The position numbers and the translations under genes were made by a program. Positions 27,036 to 39,068 of a DNA stretch of 64,000 nucleotides are shown here, piece after piece. Source of the DNA: Centipeda felix (lineage in GTDB: Bacteria > Bacillota > Negativicutes > Selenomonadales > Selenomonadaceae). The stretch covers positions 1 through 64,000 of the forward strand of contig NZ_LT891958.1 of the NCBI RefSeq assembly GCF_900186465.1. The letters are read 5' to 3'. The notes beneath the pieces were generated by a model. That model made no database searches and was not told the DNA's origin. It was given only the letters and a program-made list of their open reading frames with translations. The number at the start of each line of letters is the position of its first letter. Within the stretch, counting starts at the first letter, position 1.

Positions 27036-27459
27036 TGTCCCGTCCTTCTTTCTCCGCCGTCATCGCCGCTTCCATCGGCACATAGAACTCCTTGGGCAGG
27101 CGCGTTATATGTCCCGTATCGCGATGCGTAAATACATTTTCTGAGAAGCCGCTCACCAGCAGTGTCCCCGCCTGATTGAGAATGCGGTAGGAGAACACCA
27201 TCTTGGCCTTTGTGAGCGCCGTCGCCGTGGTCTCGATCACCAGCTCATCATCAAAATGACCTGGTGCATGGTACTCCGCACCGACCTTCGTGATTGGGAA
27301 TACGTACCCCGCCTCCATCAATGCGCCCAACGTGATGCCGATGCGCCGCAGATACGCGACGCGTCCGATCTCAAACCAGCGGATGTAGTTCGCATGATGC
27401 ACGACCGCCATCGCATCCGTATCGTAAAAATTCACCCGATGTGTTACCTCAACCGGCAT
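27025..27459 (-). CDS. Acyl-CoA thioesterase, YbgC/4-hydroxybenzoyl-CoA thioesterase family
   Basis: A 144-residue hot-dog fold protein. The signature FYDTDAMAVVHHANYIRWFEIGRVAYLR holds the catalytic Asp. Next come GYVFPITKVGAEYHAPGHFDDELVIETT and SYRILNQAGTLLVSG. The ATG at 27459 has AAGGAG before it, lying over the murI stop codon. Substrate is unknown. Confidence 0.9.
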   Translation of the reverse strand: MPVEVTHRVNFYDTDAMAVVHHANYIRWFEIGRVAYLRRIGITLGALMEAGYVFPITKVGAEYHAPGHFDDELVIETTATALTKAKMVFSYRILNQAGTLLVSGFSENVFTHRDTGHITRLPKEFYVPMEAAMTAEKEGRDIGI

Positions 27460-27470
27460 GAAAACTCCTT

Positions 27471-28259
27471 TCAAACAATCTCTTCCATTCGCGCGGCACG
27501 CGCGAGATCCGCCTCCATGTGCGCCAACTCCTCTGCACGCACAACGGGACGCCCCGACTCAAAAAACGTGCAGTGTGCGGTCTGCGCACCGATTGGCTGC
27601 GTTCGCAGCCCCGCTCGCCGCGCGAGCTCCTCCACCGTTCCCTCATTCCCATCCACGAGGCGCACATTCTGCGGCAAAAGCTGCCGCATCGTATCCTTGA
27701 AATAGTTGAAATGCGTACAGCCGAGCACGATCGCAGAATAATTCGCAAAATGATACGGGGCAAACGCATCCCGCAGGTACGCCTCCACCGCCGATGAGAC
27801 GAACTCCTGCCGCTCGGCGAACTCCACCAGCTGCGGCAGTGCCAGGAGATCCACCAATCCGTTCGGGTCGCAGGAGGAAATCAGCCGTTTCAGCTTCTCC
27901 CCATGCACCGTGATCGGCGTCGCCGTAACGAGCACACGATGTTCCGCATCGCGCGTGAGCGCCTTCTTGACCGCAGGCTCCATCCCGATGATCGGCACAT
28001 CGTAGAGACGGCGCATCTCATCTACGGCCACGGAGGTCGCCGTGTTGCATGCGACGACCACAGCATCGGCGCGCTGCTGCTCAATGAGAAAGCGAAACGC
28101 GGTACGAACAAAGCCGCGCACGGCGGGAACAGATTTCGTCCCATACGGCACATGATCGCGGTCAGCATAGAAGATAAACTCCTCCGACGGCAGCACACGG
28201 CGAGCATGACTAAGCACCGTCAGACCGCCATAGCCTGAATCAAACAGCGCAATGCGCAT
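27471..28259 (-). CDS. murI: Glutamate racemase
   Basis: A 262-residue racemase making D-glutamate for peptidoglycan. Motifs: FDSGYGGLTVL, ADRDHVPYGTKS, VVACNTATSVAVDEMR with the first catalytic Cys, and IVLGCTHFNYF with the second Cys and His. It is the first gene of a run murI-thioesterase-unknown-F420-ligase-like. Confidence 0.96.
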   Translation of the reverse strand: MRIALFDSGYGGLTVLSHARRVLPSEEFIFYADRDHVPYGTKSVPAVRGFVRTAFRFLIEQQRADAVVVACNTATSVAVDEMRRLYDVPIIGMEPAVKKALTRDAEHRVLVTATPITVHGEKLKRLISSCDPNGLVDLLALPQLVEFAERQEFVSSAVEAYLRDAFAPYHFANYSAIVLGCTHFNYFKDTMRQLLPQNVRLVDGNEGTVEELARRAGLRTQPIGAQTAHCTFFESGRPVVRAEELAHMEADLARAARMEEIV

Positions 28260-28396
28260 CTGTCCATCTCCTCTTCCTGATCGAAACCGACGGCTCTATT
28301 ATAGCAACTTCTTCCTTCTTTTGCCATATTTGTCACAAAAAAGCCATAATAAGGCAACGGCGATGCACATAGATGCGATTAACAGAACTGTCTGCC

Positions 28397-28425
28397 TTGA
28401 CAGAACAGATAGGATACGCTACACT
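28397..28425 (+). promoter_or_regulatory. Promoter of the polysaccharide deacetylase gene (TTGACA-17-TACACT)
   Basis: TTGACA (28397-28402) and TACACT (28420-28425) with a 17-nt spacer. The 28260-28464 interval otherwise holds no gene; the murI promoter should also lie in it. Confidence 0.6.
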
Positions 28426-28464
28426 TAACGCGTTGTTAATTTCTATTAAAAAGAAGGTATTTTA

Positions 28465-29304
28465 GTGAAATTCCCACGTTGGCTGCTCATTCCGATCGTT
28501 CTGATTCTCCTGTGTTTCGCTGCTGCGGTGCTGCTCATGTGCACATCCCCCGGCGTGCCCGTGCTCAACTACCATCAGGTCGAGGACAAGGACGGCAACC
28601 CACTCACACTGTACTGCGACCAGTTTGACCAGCAGATGGCATACCTTGCAGAAGAGGGCTACCATACGATCACGCTGGACGAGATGATGGACGCGGCGGA
28701 AAGCGGTGCACCGCTCCCTGCAAAGCCTGTCGTCATTACCCTCGATGACGGGTACGTTGACAACTACGAGTATGCCTATCCAATCCTGAAAAAATATGGA
28801 TTCAAGGCAACGATCTTCCTCATCAACGATTTCACGGGCGTCTATCCAAACTATCTGACGTGGGAACAGATCCATGAGATGCAGGACTCCGGGCTGATCA
28901 ACTTTGAGAGTCACACGATGACGCACGCGAATCTCTCGGAGCTAACCTCGCGCGACGAGCTGCGCCATGAGATCGCCGACTCCCGCGTCGCTCTCTCAGA
29001 GAAGCTGGGCAGAGAGATCAGCTACATTGCCTACCCGGGCGGACGCGTCACCAATGACGTCGAGGAGATCACACGCGCAGCCGGATACCGCGGCGGCTTC
29101 ACCGTTCACTATGGTCTTTCTACACCTGCAGAGGGCGCATACCAAATGGACCGCATCCCCATCTTCGGCTGCAATACGCATACAATGACGCGCTTTAAGC
29201 TGCGGGTGGCATTCGCTCCGCTCATCGCACCATTTGAGGATCTGCGCCTGACCCTGCGTGCATGGGGACTGGCACTGATTGGAAACTATCTCCCGATCCC
29301 CTAA
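28465..29304 (+). CDS. Polysaccharide deacetylase family protein, membrane-anchored
   Basis: A 279-residue NodB-homology protein. Residues 8-28 form a signal anchor. The catalytic region has TLDDGYVDNYEYAYPIL (metal and catalytic Asp pair, about residue 92), SHTMTHANLSEL (metal histidines, about 152) and AYPGGRVTNDVEE. It resembles the deacetylase domain of PgaB-like and peptidoglycan deacetylases; the substrate is unknown. The start codon is GTG at 28465, preceded by AAGAAGG. Confidence 0.9.
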   Translation: MKFPRWLLIPIVLILLCFAAAVLLMCTSPGVPVLNYHQVEDKDGNPLTLYCDQFDQQMAYLAEEGYHTITLDEMMDAAESGAPLPAKPVVITLDDGYVDNYEYAYPILKKYGFKATIFLINDFTGVYPNYLTWEQIHEMQDSGLINFESHTMTHANLSELTSRDELRHEIADSRVALSEKLGREISYIAYPGGRVTNDVEEITRAAGYRGGFTVHYGLSTPAEGAYQMDRIPIFGCNTHTMTRFKLRVAFAPLIAPFEDLRLTLRAWGLALIGNYLPIP

Positions 29305-29341
29305 GAACGCGGTAAACGCGATGGTACTTAAACACAAGAAC

Positions 29342-29374
29342 AGCCCCCGAGATTGCAGCTCGGAGGCTATTTTG
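29342..29374 (+). terminator. Terminator after the deacetylase gene
   Basis: AGCCCCCGAG pairs with CTCGGAGGCT around ATTGCAG, then ATTTTG. Confidence 0.7.
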
Positions 29375-29395
29375 TTTCCATTGTGCAGGCAGGGA

Positions 29396-29590
29396 CTAGC
29401 ACCTAGGCTCGTCGCCGTCAGTCTCACTCATCGAGCCATTTGCTGATATATCGTTGGCGATTTCATTTGTCAGCACTTCTGCCGTATTCTCTGTCGGCTC
29501 GTTCGAGGCTTCGCTAAAAACGTACTCCAGTAAGGAAGCCTCGATCTCCTCTCTGCTGTAAGGCGGCTTCTTTGTAGATAAATCCACCAT
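29396..29590 (-). CDS. Small acidic hypothetical protein
   Basis: A 64-residue acidic polypeptide (MVDLSTKKPPYSREEIEAS and on) with no known domain. AAGGAG lies 10 nt before the ATG at 29590 (4 nt before an in-frame TTG at 29596). A TTGACA-17-GATAAT promoter lies upstream at 29722-29750. Coding status is plausible but unproven. Confidence 0.4.
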   Translation of the reverse strand: MVDLSTKKPPYSREEIEASLLEYVFSEASNEPTENTAEVLTNEIANDISANGSMSETDGDEPRC

Positions 29591-29721
29591 CGTCAAGCAT
29601 CTCCTTCATTGTTGATTCGCAACAATCAAACAGCCATCGTTTCCTTATCTTTGAATTCGGCACATTCGAGAATCTCCCTGCAATCCGTGCCTTGCGAGCT
29701 TCAGCGGTCTCTTCTGCCTCG

Positions 29722-29750
29722 ATTATCGCCAACCGCCCCTTGGTTGTCAA
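29722..29750 (-). promoter_or_regulatory. Candidate promoter (TTGACA-17-GATAAT)
   Basis: Minus-strand TTGACA (29745-29750) and GATAAT (29722-29727) with exactly 17 nt between. It would give a roughly 120-nt leader before the small acidic ORF. The TTGACA sequence also serves as an apparent TTG start for a 78-codon frame, which I think is spurious. Confidence 0.45.
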
Positions 29751-29863
29751 GGAGATTCTACTCAGCAGAATATTTTTGTGAAAAATCTGTAAAAGATTGA
29801 GACAGGATTCAAAAAATATGCTATAATTCCGGTATTGGTTATTGTGTTTAAGGAGGGCTTTTC

Positions 29864-30064
29864 ATGGATTTTGAAGCACTGGTGAAAGCGAAGTTTGACG
29901 AGGCTTATGCGGCGACGGAGCATCCGAAGAAATTCTTCCTCACAGAGAACGGTCGTGGTGTTGTCGACGGCGGTGATATGTATAACGCCCTGCTCCACGA
30001 TGTGCTCGATGTCGTTCAGCGTGCTGTTGTTGGTATCCTGAAGGACAGCCATCACAATCACTAA
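29864..30064 (+). CDS. Small conserved-looking hypothetical protein
   Basis: A 66-residue protein starting MDFEALVKAKFDEAYAATEH and ending HHNH. It has a strong AAGGAGGG ribosome site, an extended -10 box (TGCTATAAT at about 29819-29827) and its own terminator at 30082-30112, so it is a self-contained monocistronic gene. No family recognised. The central DGGDMYNALLHDVLDVVQRAVVG is helix-like and hydrophobic on one face. The histidine-rich tail could bind metal. Confidence 0.75.
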   Translation: MDFEALVKAKFDEAYAATEHPKKFFLTENGRGVVDGGDMYNALLHDVLDVVQRAVVGILKDSHHNH

Positions 30065-30081
30065 GAACCGAAAGAATGTGG

Positions 30082-30112
30082 CCGCCGCACAGTTTAGTGC
30101 GGCGGTTTTCTT
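30082..30112 (+). terminator. Terminator after the 66-residue protein gene
   Basis: CCGCCGCAC and GTGCGGCGG pair perfectly around a short loop, followed by TTTTCTTT. Confidence 0.92.
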
Positions 30113-30117
30113 TATAC

Positions 30118-30160
30118 AAAAAGACTGCATACGGAGCTGCAGCTCCGTACGCAGTCTTTT
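30118..30160. terminator. Bidirectional terminator at the end of the ABC operon
   Basis: A nearly perfect palindrome (AAAAAGACTGC...GCAGTCTTTTTT, centred on CTGCAG) flush with the stop codon of the last ABC gene. Confidence 0.88.
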
Positions 30161-30934
30161 TTATGTGCAATCATGCGGCAGCTGTGCTGCAATCAGCCGT
30201 CGTGTGAAGGGGTGTACTGCCTCCCTCAGTGCCGTTGACGGCAGTTCTTCGACAATTTCACCATGCTCCATGACAAGAACGCGTGTGGTCATCTTCTGCA
30301 CAACCGCAAGGTCATGCGTGACAAAAAGCCTTGTAAACCCATACTCAGAATGCAATTCGCGGATAAAATCCAGAAGAGCTGCCTGTGTAACAACATCCAA
30401 TGCGCTGGTCGGTTCATCAAAGAGCAGCAGACTGGGACGAACAAAAAGTGCTCGGATCATCACTGCACGCTGAAGCTGCCCCCCGCTGAGCTGATGCGGC
30501 AGACGCTCTGCCGTATCGGGCGGCAGGTGTGCGCGCTCGAGCATCATATGCAGGGTACTGCGCTCCTCCCTGTCGGTGACAAGACCGAAACGGCGCAGCG
30601 GCTCAAGCAGAAACTGCCCGACCGTCATACGCGGACTGAATGCCTCGAGCGGATTTTGAAAAATCAGTTGGAGATGTCGGTAGACATCGCGCGGCCATCC
30701 TCTCTGCGCCGTTGTCAATGTCTGTCCCAAAAAGGAAATACATCCGTCAGACGGCGTTTCAAGTCCCGCAATCATCTGCAGGAGCGTGGACTTCCCACAG
30801 CCGCTTGCACCGACGATTCCGGTGATCTCTCCTGCATACAGGTCAAAGGACACCCCCCTGATCGCCTCGACGAGGCGCGTTCCCTCACGATAGGTTTTCT
30901 TTAGATCCTGAACGCGAAGAACATTTTCTTTCAT
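30161..30934 (-). CDS. ABC transporter ATP-binding protein (DppF/OppF/NikE type)
   Basis: A 257-residue ATPase with Walker A GASGCGKSTLL, signature LSGGQLQRAVMIRALF, Walker [13 protein letters not shown] and the switch His in FVTHDLAVV. It is the second ATPase of a peptide/nickel-type importer. I use the ATG at 30934 (MKENVLRVQDL); a GTG at 30952 overlapping the upstream stop is the alternative. Last gene of the scr-ABC operon. Confidence 0.9.
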   Translation of the reverse strand: MKENVLRVQDLKKTYREGTRLVEAIRGVSFDLYAGEITGIVGASGCGKSTLLQMIAGLETPSDGCISFLGQTLTTAQRGWPRDVYRHLQLIFQNPLEAFSPRMTVGQFLLEPLRRFGLVTDREERSTLHMMLERAHLPPDTAERLPHQLSGGQLQRAVMIRALFVRPSLLLFDEPTSALDVVTQAALLDFIRELHSEYGFTRLFVTHDLAVVQKMTTRVLVMEHGEIVEELPSTALREAVHPFTRRLIAAQLPHDCT

Positions 30935-30948
30935 ACGCACCCCGATCC

Positions 30949-31743
30949 TCACGTCAAATACGGAACAGCATCCAGCAAGATCCTCGTATAGGGATGCGAC
31001 GGACGGTGCAGGACATCCTCTGCCCTGCCATGTTCAACAAATCTGCCGCTCTGCATGATGTAGATCGTATCCGCTACATAGGCTGCTGCGTCCATATTAT
31101 GTGTCACAAAGACGATGGAGCAGCCCTGCTCCCCCGCCATACGTTTTAGCCGATCGAGCAGACTGCGGCTCGCAATGACATCGAGTGCGCTTGTCGGCTC
31201 ATCGACCAAGAGGAGTTTCGGCGCGAGCGAGAGTGTCATTGCCGTGGCAGCGCGCTGACGCATACCGCCGCTGAGCTGGAACGGATACGCCTCCATGATC
31301 TTTTCGGGATCCTCCAGACTCTCACGGCGCAGAGCGGCAATCGCGGTCTCCCGCCAATCGCGCCCTGCACCGTGCGCCTTCAGATAGTCGGAAAACTGTG
31401 CACCGATGCGGCGTATGGGATTCAGATAGGCACCGGGATCCTGGAAAAGAACGGCGATGTCCCGCCCCATCAGGTCGCTGCGCACGTACGCGGCAGCATC
31501 GAGCAGCTCCGTGCCGCAAAAGGAGATCGCGCCGCCGTCGATGATGCCGCCGTCCGGCAGAACGCCGATGACGGCGCGCAGGAGAGTTGATTTCCCGCAG
31601 CCGCTCTCACCGACGACAGCTGCAATCTCACCGCGCCTGACCGCCATCGTCACATCACGCAGCACACACTGTGCATGAATGCGCAGTGTCAGGCGCGCAA
31701 TCGAGAGCAGGGAGACTGATCCGTCCGCCTTACTTCCCGCCAA
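30949..31743 (-). CDS. ABC transporter ATP-binding protein (DppD/OppD/NikD type)
   Basis: A 264-residue ATPase: Walker A GESGCGKSTLL, Q-loop VLFQDPGAYLNPIRRIGAQ, signature LSGGMRQRAATAMTLS, Walker [13 protein letters not shown] and FVTHNMDAA. It starts with TTG at 31743, 14 nt inside the end of the binding-protein gene, with AAGGA upstream. It pairs with the following ATPase to drive the importer. Confidence 0.9.
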   Translation of the reverse strand: MAGSKADGSVSLLSIARLTLRIHAQCVLRDVTMAVRRGEIAAVVGESGCGKSTLLRAVIGVLPDGGIIDGGAISFCGTELLDAAAYVRSDLMGRDIAVLFQDPGAYLNPIRRIGAQFSDYLKAHGAGRDWRETAIAALRRESLEDPEKIMEAYPFQLSGGMRQRAATAMTLSLAPKLLLVDEPTSALDVIASRSLLDRLKRMAGEQGCSIVFVTHNMDAAAYVADTIYIMQSGRFVEHGRAEDVLHRPSHPYTRILLDAVPYLT

Positions 31744-33247
31744 TCGTCAGATCCTTCGTGATGAGGTAGTAGTCGATCGGGTGCATATAGACGCCCGACA
31801 CCTTGCTCGTCGCAACAACCTGGTTCGCCACGCTGAACAAGAAGAGGCTCGGCGTATCCTGCAGCACGAGGTTCTCAATCTGACCGGCGAGTGCAAGGCG
31901 TTCCTTGGCATCCGCAGAGTCGCCCATCCGCTTCAGGAGGCTGTCAACCTCGGGGTTGCTGTAGTGGCCGACGTTCTCCTCACTGGTCGAGCGGAGCGTC
32001 TGATCCAGATACCAGAACGGATCGTTTGTGCCGAGCGTGATCCAGTTACTCTCCGTCAAGTCGAAGTCACGCTTCGTTTTTGCCTCCTCGGAGTTCTGGA
32101 TGCGGCGGATCGTCGCCTTGATGCCCGCCTGCTTGAGCTGGTTCTGCAGAGCCTCGTAGATCTCGGACTTGCTGCCCCACGCATTGATCGTCAGCTCGAG
32201 TTCCTTGCCGTCCTTCGTCACATAGCCATCTGCATTCTTCGCGGTATAACCTGCGGCGGCAAGCTCCTCCGCAGCCTTCGCGAGATCCGTATGCTGACGC
32301 AGCGACTCCTGATACGAGGGTCCGAGGTGCGGCGGGAATACCGCCCCAGCGACAGCTGTGCCGTTCCCCTCGATCTTCACCAGATCATCGTAATTAACCG
32401 CATAGCTGAGTGCACGGCGCAGATGTGCATCCGCAAGCACACGCTCGAGATTCATGCGGAACATATAGACACGCACACCCGTGATCTCATGGATCTTGTA
32501 TTTGTCATTCTCAAAGAGACTGCGGCTCGCACTGTTGCACCGCTGGATGTAATCCACATCGCCCGCCTGCAGTGCCATCGCGCGCTTGTTGTCATCCTCG
32601 ATGTTCTTGACCGTAAGCGTGTCAAGCCCGGGGGTGCCGTCCCAATAGTGCTCATTCTTCTTGAGCTGAATCTCCTCGTTCTTCTTGAAGCCGACAATCT
32701 GATAGGGCCCCGTCAGCACAGGTGCGGAATCCGCTTTCGAGAGATCCGCCTTCGTGTTGATGATAACAAAGGCCGGCTCCGTCAGTGCCGCCACGAGCGC
32801 ACCGTACGGCTCCGTCGTCTCGATGAGGAGGTTCTGTCCGTCCACCTTGATCTCCTTGATCTTCGAGGACTTCTGCGAGCGCGGGCTCTCCTTCAGCGTA
32901 CGCTCGAGCGATGCCTTGACGAGCTCCGGCGTCATCGCCTCACCATCCTGGAACTTCACATTCTCGCGGATGTGGAACCGCCACGTCGTCGGATTGACCG
33001 CCTCCCACTTGTCGGCAAGCTGCGGTGTAAACTCCATCTTGTCCGAGACTGTGACAAGCGTCTCACCTGCGCCGATGCGCGTCACCGTCCAGCCGTCCCA
33101 CTCATGCGCCGGATCGACGGACTCACCGAACCAATACAGGGCAGCATTCAGATGCTTGCCCGCAGCCTCCTGTTTCTCCGAGCCGCAGCCCGCGAGAAGC
33201 CCCATCATCAGGAGCATCAGAGTCATGAGCACATACAGTTTTTTCAT
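31730..33247 (-). CDS. ABC transporter substrate-binding lipoprotein, peptide/nickel (SBP_bac_5) family
   Basis: A 505-residue extracytoplasmic binding protein with a lipobox (LLMMGLLAGC, Cys about residue 20). The mature part has SBP_bac_5 blocks: DPAHEWDGWTVTRIGAGETL, LADKWEAVNPTTWRFHIRENVKFQDG, VLTGPYQIVGFKKNE, LRRALSYAVNYDDLV and HYSNPEVDSLLKRM. It looks closest to the NikA/opine-type branch, but peptide, nickel-chelate or other ligands cannot be separated by eye. The start at 33247 (MKKLYVLM) has AGGAGAAAA before it. Confidence 0.88.
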   Translation of the reverse strand: MKKLYVLMTLMLLMMGLLAGCGSEKQEAAGKHLNAALYWFGESVDPAHEWDGWTVTRIGAGETLVTVSDKMEFTPQLADKWEAVNPTTWRFHIRENVKFQDGEAMTPELVKASLERTLKESPRSQKSSKIKEIKVDGQNLLIETTEPYGALVAALTEPAFVIINTKADLSKADSAPVLTGPYQIVGFKKNEEIQLKKNEHYWDGTPGLDTLTVKNIEDDNKRAMALQAGDVDYIQRCNSASRSLFENDKYKIHEITGVRVYMFRMNLERVLADAHLRRALSYAVNYDDLVKIEGNGTAVAGAVFPPHLGPSYQESLRQHTDLAKAAEELAAAGYTAKNADGYVTKDGKELELTINAWGSKSEIYEALQNQLKQAGIKATIRRIQNSEEAKTKRDFDLTESNWITLGTNDPFWYLDQTLRSTSEENVGHYSNPEVDSLLKRMGDSADAKERLALAGQIENLVLQDTPSLFLFSVANQVVATSKVSGVYMHPIDYYLITKDLTIGGK

Positions 33248-33306
33248 AGATTTTCTCCTTCTTTCGCCCAAAAACTACGCTAAGATACGATTCCCTGTCA
33301 TACACA

Positions 33307-34134
33307 TCACCCCCCGGACGGATCCATTACGTCGCGCAGTATATCCCCCATATAGTTGAACAGAAAGATCGTCACAAAGATCGCTGCCCCGGGGTAAATC
33401 ATGAGCTGCGGGGCGGTCTGCAAATAGTCGCGCGCTCCCATGAGCATCGTTCCCCACTCCGGATAGGGCAGAGGCACGCCGATGCCAATGAGAGAAAGTC
33501 CCGCAACCGTGAGCAGAATCTCTCCGATATTTTGAAAAATGAGCACCAAGAGGCGCGGCAGAACATTCGGCAGGAGGTAGGAGGACAGTGCGCCCCAAAG
33601 CCCTGCCCCACTGAACACCGCATACCGTGCGTAGGGTTTCTCCCGCTCGGACTGCACGAGTGTGCGTGCAACGCGGGCATACTCCGCCCAATGCGTGAAC
33701 GAGAGCGCGAGAATGAGATGCGGGATGCTCGGCCCGAGTACGCCGATCAGAGCGATGGAGACGACGAGCGACGGCATTCCCAAAAAGAAGTCCAGCAGTG
33801 CCGTCATGACGCGATCCGCCGTCCCCCGCAGGAATCCTGCGACCATCCCGACAGCGATGCCAAAAAATGCTGTGACTGCGACAATGAGCAGCGTGACCGA
33901 CAGGCTGATCTGCCCGCCGTACAGGATGCGCGAAAGAATGTCGCGCCCGAGCTGATCCGTTCCGAAGAAATGCCCCGCCGTATTGCCCGTCAGACGCATC
34001 GTCAGATCCTGTTCATAGGGATCGTAGGGAGCGATATAGGGTGCAAGCACTGCGAGCAGCGCCCATACGATGAGCAGCATGCCGATGATGCAGAAATCCC
34101 GACGGCGCAGCAGTCTGCCCCACAGATAACTCAT
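33307..34134 (-). CDS. ABC transporter permease (DppC/NikC type)
   Basis: A 275-residue permease with six membrane segments and the EAA-type loop (FTHWAEYARVARTLVQSEREKPYARYAVFSGA, about residues 160-190). The N-terminus shows the OppC motif FFGTDQLGRDILSRILYGGQISL. The ATG at 34134 overlaps the stop of the upstream permease as ATGA. Confidence 0.92.
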   Translation of the reverse strand: MSYLWGRLLRRRDFCIIGMLLIVWALLAVLAPYIAPYDPYEQDLTMRLTGNTAGHFFGTDQLGRDILSRILYGGQISLSVTLLIVAVTAFFGIAVGMVAGFLRGTADRVMTALLDFFLGMPSLVVSIALIGVLGPSIPHLILALSFTHWAEYARVARTLVQSEREKPYARYAVFSGAGLWGALSSYLLPNVLPRLLVLIFQNIGEILLTVAGLSLIGIGVPLPYPEWGTMLMGARDYLQTAPQLMIYPGAAIFVTIFLFNYMGDILRDVMDPSGG

Positions 34135-35074
34135 AGCTGACGCGCCCCCCCTTCCTGCATGCGGCGCGGATCCAAACGGAGACAGATGAGATCGGCGATG
34201 AAATTCATCACCACAAAAATCCCCGTCCCCCACAGGATATACGCCTGCATCAATTGATAGTCCTGCGCGAGGATTGCCGTCGTCATCAGCTGCCCCATGC
34301 CGCGCCATCCAAAAATCGTCTCAATGACGGCAGAGCCGCCGAGAATATTCCCGAGCGTAAGCCCGAGCATCGGGACAAGCCCCGTCAGGGCATTCGGCAT
34401 GATATAACGCCATAGGACAACATGAGCCGGCAGTCCGAGCGCATGCGCCCCAACCACATAGTTTTTCCCATGCTCCTCGAGCAGAGCATTGCGAAGGCGA
34501 CGAATATAGAGCCCCGCAATCCAGATGGCGAGAGCCGCAGCCGGCAGGATCATCCCGCGCAGGCCATCCGTCGCCGTCACAGGAACGAGACGCAGATGAA
34601 CGGAGAATAGCAAAATCAGCAAAAGACCGACCCAGAAAGTCGGCAGAGAGATTCCTAGAAATGACAGGATGCGCGCAGCATGATCGATCCAGGTTCCATG
34701 CCGATAAAAGGCAAACAGACCGAGCGGAATCGCAGCCACTGCAGCAAACAGAACAGAGAGTCCCGCAAGCGCAAGCGTCCGTGGCAGTGCCTCACGCACC
34801 AAGTCCGCAACGGGAACTCCATAGGCGATGGAGTAGCCGAGATCGCCGGACAGTATCCCGCACAGCCAGTGCGCATATTGAACGATCAGCGGCTGATCCA
34901 GTCCCAGCTCCGCACGAAACTCCGCGACAAGCTGCGGGTCGGCGGGAACGCCCATCATGACAAAATGAAGCGCGACAGGGTCGACGGGCGAGAGCTGCAT
35001 GAGCACGAATGTCCCGCCGGTCATGGCGAACAGCACGACCAGCATACTGACGAACCGCCGTAAGATGATGCCGC

Positions 35075-35078
<4 letters not shown>
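34131..35078 (-). CDS. ABC transporter permease (DppB/NikB type)
   Basis: A 315-residue permease with six membrane segments. It has the OppB N-terminus (IILRRFVSMLVVLFAMTGGTFVLM), LGLDQPLIVQYAHWLCGILSGDLGYS, and the EAA loop (YIRRLRNALLEEHGKNYVVGAHALGL). It overlaps sucrose-6-phosphate hydrolase by 4 nt (ATGA) upstream and the second permease by 4 nt downstream. Confidence 0.92.
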
Positions 35079-38418
<3,340 letters not shown>

Positions 38419-38485
38419 TTATGGAAACGCCGATACATTCGGCACTTCCTTAGAACCCCACGCCCCATGCGCATATCCTTCTAAA

Positions 38486-38514
38486 ATTTTACTAATTTTT
38501 CTTTTCATTGTCAA
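38486..38514 (-). promoter_or_regulatory. Promoter of the sucrose PTS operon (TTGACA-17-TAAAAT)
   Basis: Minus-strand TTGACA (38509-38514), 17 nt and TAAAAT (38486-38491). It is divergent from the EIIA gene promoter. A short GCCG/CGGC hairpin lies in the leader at about 38430-38441. Confidence 0.75.
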
Positions 38515-38553
38515 CGGAGACCGCCTATATCACGGCATAATCGGCAAAATCAT

Positions 38554-38582
38554 TTTACAACCCAAAGCCCATGTGATAGAAT
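38554..38582 (+). promoter_or_regulatory. Promoter of the sorbitol-type EIIA gene (TTTACA-17-TAGAAT)
   Basis: TTTACA (38554-38559) and TAGAAT (38577-38582) with 17-nt spacing, about 45 nt before the start codon. Confidence 0.6.
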
Positions 38583-38626
38583 AACTGTGGAAGGTTTTAT
38601 TGTATACCATGGGGAGGGCATAAGAG

Positions 38627-38989
38627 ATGGCTGTAAAGTATGAAGTCAGTGTGACTGCCATCGGCAAACTGGCGCGCAAATTCCTCGAGACCAACAGCAG
38701 CATTATCCTGCTGGACGAGGGAGCACACCCCAATCTCGCCGAGATGGTCATTGAGCACACATCAGGCGATCTGAAGAGCGACATCACCGTCGGAGATACG
38801 CTGACGTTTGGAAAGCAGAAATATAAGGTCACACGCGTCGGTGAGAACGCAAATGACACGATCCGCGACAGCGGGCACTGCACGCTGCTCTTTAACACAA
38901 CAGGCTCTATGCCAGGGCAGATCGAACTGGAGGGCGGTCCCGTACCTCCGATCTCAGTGGGACTGAAGTTTTCCTTCTCCGGGAAATAA
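38627..38989 (+). CDS. Glucitol/sorbitol-type PTS EIIA component (SrlB family), orphan
   Basis: A 120-residue single-domain protein matching the Gut-type EIIA fold: a central ILLDEGAHPNLAEMVIEHT containing candidate phosphoryl His residues, then GDTLTFGKQKYKVTRVGENANDTI and TTGSMPGQIELEGGP. No EIIBC for sorbitol is present; its neighbour is the divergent sucrose PTS. Orphan EIIA-Gut proteins may phosphorylate partners encoded elsewhere or act in regulation. It has its own promoter and terminator. Confidence 0.82.
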   Translation: MAVKYEVSVTAIGKLARKFLETNSSIILLDEGAHPNLAEMVIEHTSGDLKSDITVGDTLTFGKQKYKVTRVGENANDTIRDSGHCTLLFNTTGSMPGQIELEGGPVPPISVGLKFSFSGK

Positions 38990-39004
38990 AACCAAAGAAA
39001 CTGT

Positions 39005-39041
39005 GAGAGCCAGATCAACTGTAATGCACTCTGGCTCTTTT
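39005..39041 (+). terminator. Terminator after the orphan EIIA gene
   Basis: AGAGCCAGA and TCTGGCTCT pair around a loop and are followed by TTTTCTG. Confidence 0.85.
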
Positions 39042-39068
39042 CTGTACGCACAATGAAAGAGAATATCC

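Noticed and set aside
29514-29750. 78-codon minus-strand frame starting TTG at 29750
   Set aside because: No ribosome site; its start coincides with the -35 box of a consensus-spaced promoter, so it is probably promoter and leader.
31679-33283. 534-codon plus-strand frame opposite the ABC binding protein
   Set aside because: Shadow of the lipoprotein gene; no start signal or domain.
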